DNA from: Eubacteriales bacterium | GTDB taxonomy: Bacteria > Bacillota_A > Clostridia > Christensenellales > Aristaeellaceae | Direction: 5' to 3' | Assembly: GCA_029974855.1 (NCBI GenBank) | Contig: JARKQO010000093.1 | Span: 1 to 24,466, forward strand | DNA: 24,466 bases | Shown: in pieces, positions 24,258-24,466 of the stretch | Layout: each line of letters opens with the position of its first letter | How positions within the stretch are numbered: position 1 is the first letter of the stretch | Position numbers and translations under genes: made by a program | The notes under the pieces: model-generated | What the model saw: only the letters and a program-made list of their open reading frames with translations | Database searches by the model: none | Told to the model about the DNA's origin: nothing

Positions 24258-24466
24258 ATGCCCACGGATGCCCAGGGAAACAAGGCATATGTTGTTGGTA
24301 TGGTCTTTCTGCTGTCCAACAAAATCCAGCGTCTTGGAGATCAGCGAGATCCCCGACTCACGGTGAAGCAATGGATCTTTCTGGCGGGGGTCCTGGACTG
24401 CGGGGGCCCCGGGCCCACATTGTCCCAGGTGGCCGCCCGCATTGGAAGCTCCCGGCAGAATGTGAA
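24258..24466 (+). CDS. MarR family winged-helix transcriptional regulator (5' part)
   Basis: The first ~69 residues before the window ends. The sequence has VVGMVFLLSNKIQRLGDQ, LTVKQWIFLAGVLD and PTLSQVAARIGSSRQNVK, which is the dimerisation helix followed by the helix-turn-helix start of MarR regulators; the SSRQNVK recognition helix is typical. The ATG at 24258 follows AGAGG/GGAGGG at short spacing; no other in-frame start lies before residue 15. Its promoter and a perfect palindromic operator are immediately upstream, consistent with autoregulation. Target genes are probably its own operon beyond the right edge. The inducing ligand cannot be inferred. Confidence 0.88.
   Translation, partial: MPTDAQGNKAYVVGMVFLLSNKIQRLGDQRDPRLTVKQWIFLAGVLDCGGPGPTLSQVAARIGSSRQNV

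Overview
The window is a GC-rich, gene-dense stretch of bacterial chromosome. It most resembles a fermentative Bacillota/Clostridia genome: strong AGGAGG-type ribosome binding sites, GTG and TTG starts, CUT1 sugar permeases without their own ATPase, a DUF4127 protein, and a YheO-type regulator. The genus cannot be read from sequence alone. I see no rRNA, tRNA, CRISPR array, insertion sequence or phage gene. Most long antisense reading frames are by-products of the base composition.

Left arm (1-14360, minus strand): one long operon appears to run leftward from a near-consensus promoter at 14324-14352. In transcription order it holds a sugar-binding protein, a hairpin with a short T tract, two CUT1 permeases, a GH2 beta-mannosidase-like enzyme, a D-serine-dehydratase/D-threonine-aldolase-like PLP enzyme, an N-acyl-D-amino-acid deacylase, a RidA imine hydrolase, a GH3 glycosidase, a GH9-type glycosidase and, after another hairpin, the start of an N-acetylhexosamine-kinase-like gene cut by the window edge. 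Genes overlap or nearly abut (4-bp and 17-bp overlaps). None of the glycosidases has a visible signal peptide, so imported oligosaccharides are probably degraded in the cytoplasm.

Centre (14360-18745, plus strand): a divergent YheO/DauR-like PAS-HTH regulator is followed by a double-SIS sugar-phosphate isomerase/deaminase-like protein, a BadF-type amino-sugar kinase-like protein and a DUF4127 protein of unknown function. The last two overlap or are coupled. The 514-bp divergent intergenic region holds promoters for both directions, a 16-bp dyad over the -35 box of the transporter operon, and a leader of about 330 nt.

Right arm (18745-24466, plus strand): a stem-loop and a new promoter precede a large GH94-like glycoside phosphorylase. 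After it come a protein with the C-terminal domain of phosphatidylglycerol lysyltransferases and an overlapping GNAT acetyltransferase. Last is the start of a MarR-family regulator whose promoter is covered by a perfect 38-bp palindrome.

Working model (inference): the locus imports and degrades an amino-sugar-containing glycan. The deacylase / PLP lyase / RidA trio inside the glycosidase operon, next to a regulator related to D-amino-acid regulators, suggests that one released unit is an N-acylated D-amino acid. An attractive candidate is N-acetyl-D-glucosaminate (the aldonic acid of GlcNAc), which is formally an N-acetyl D-amino acid.
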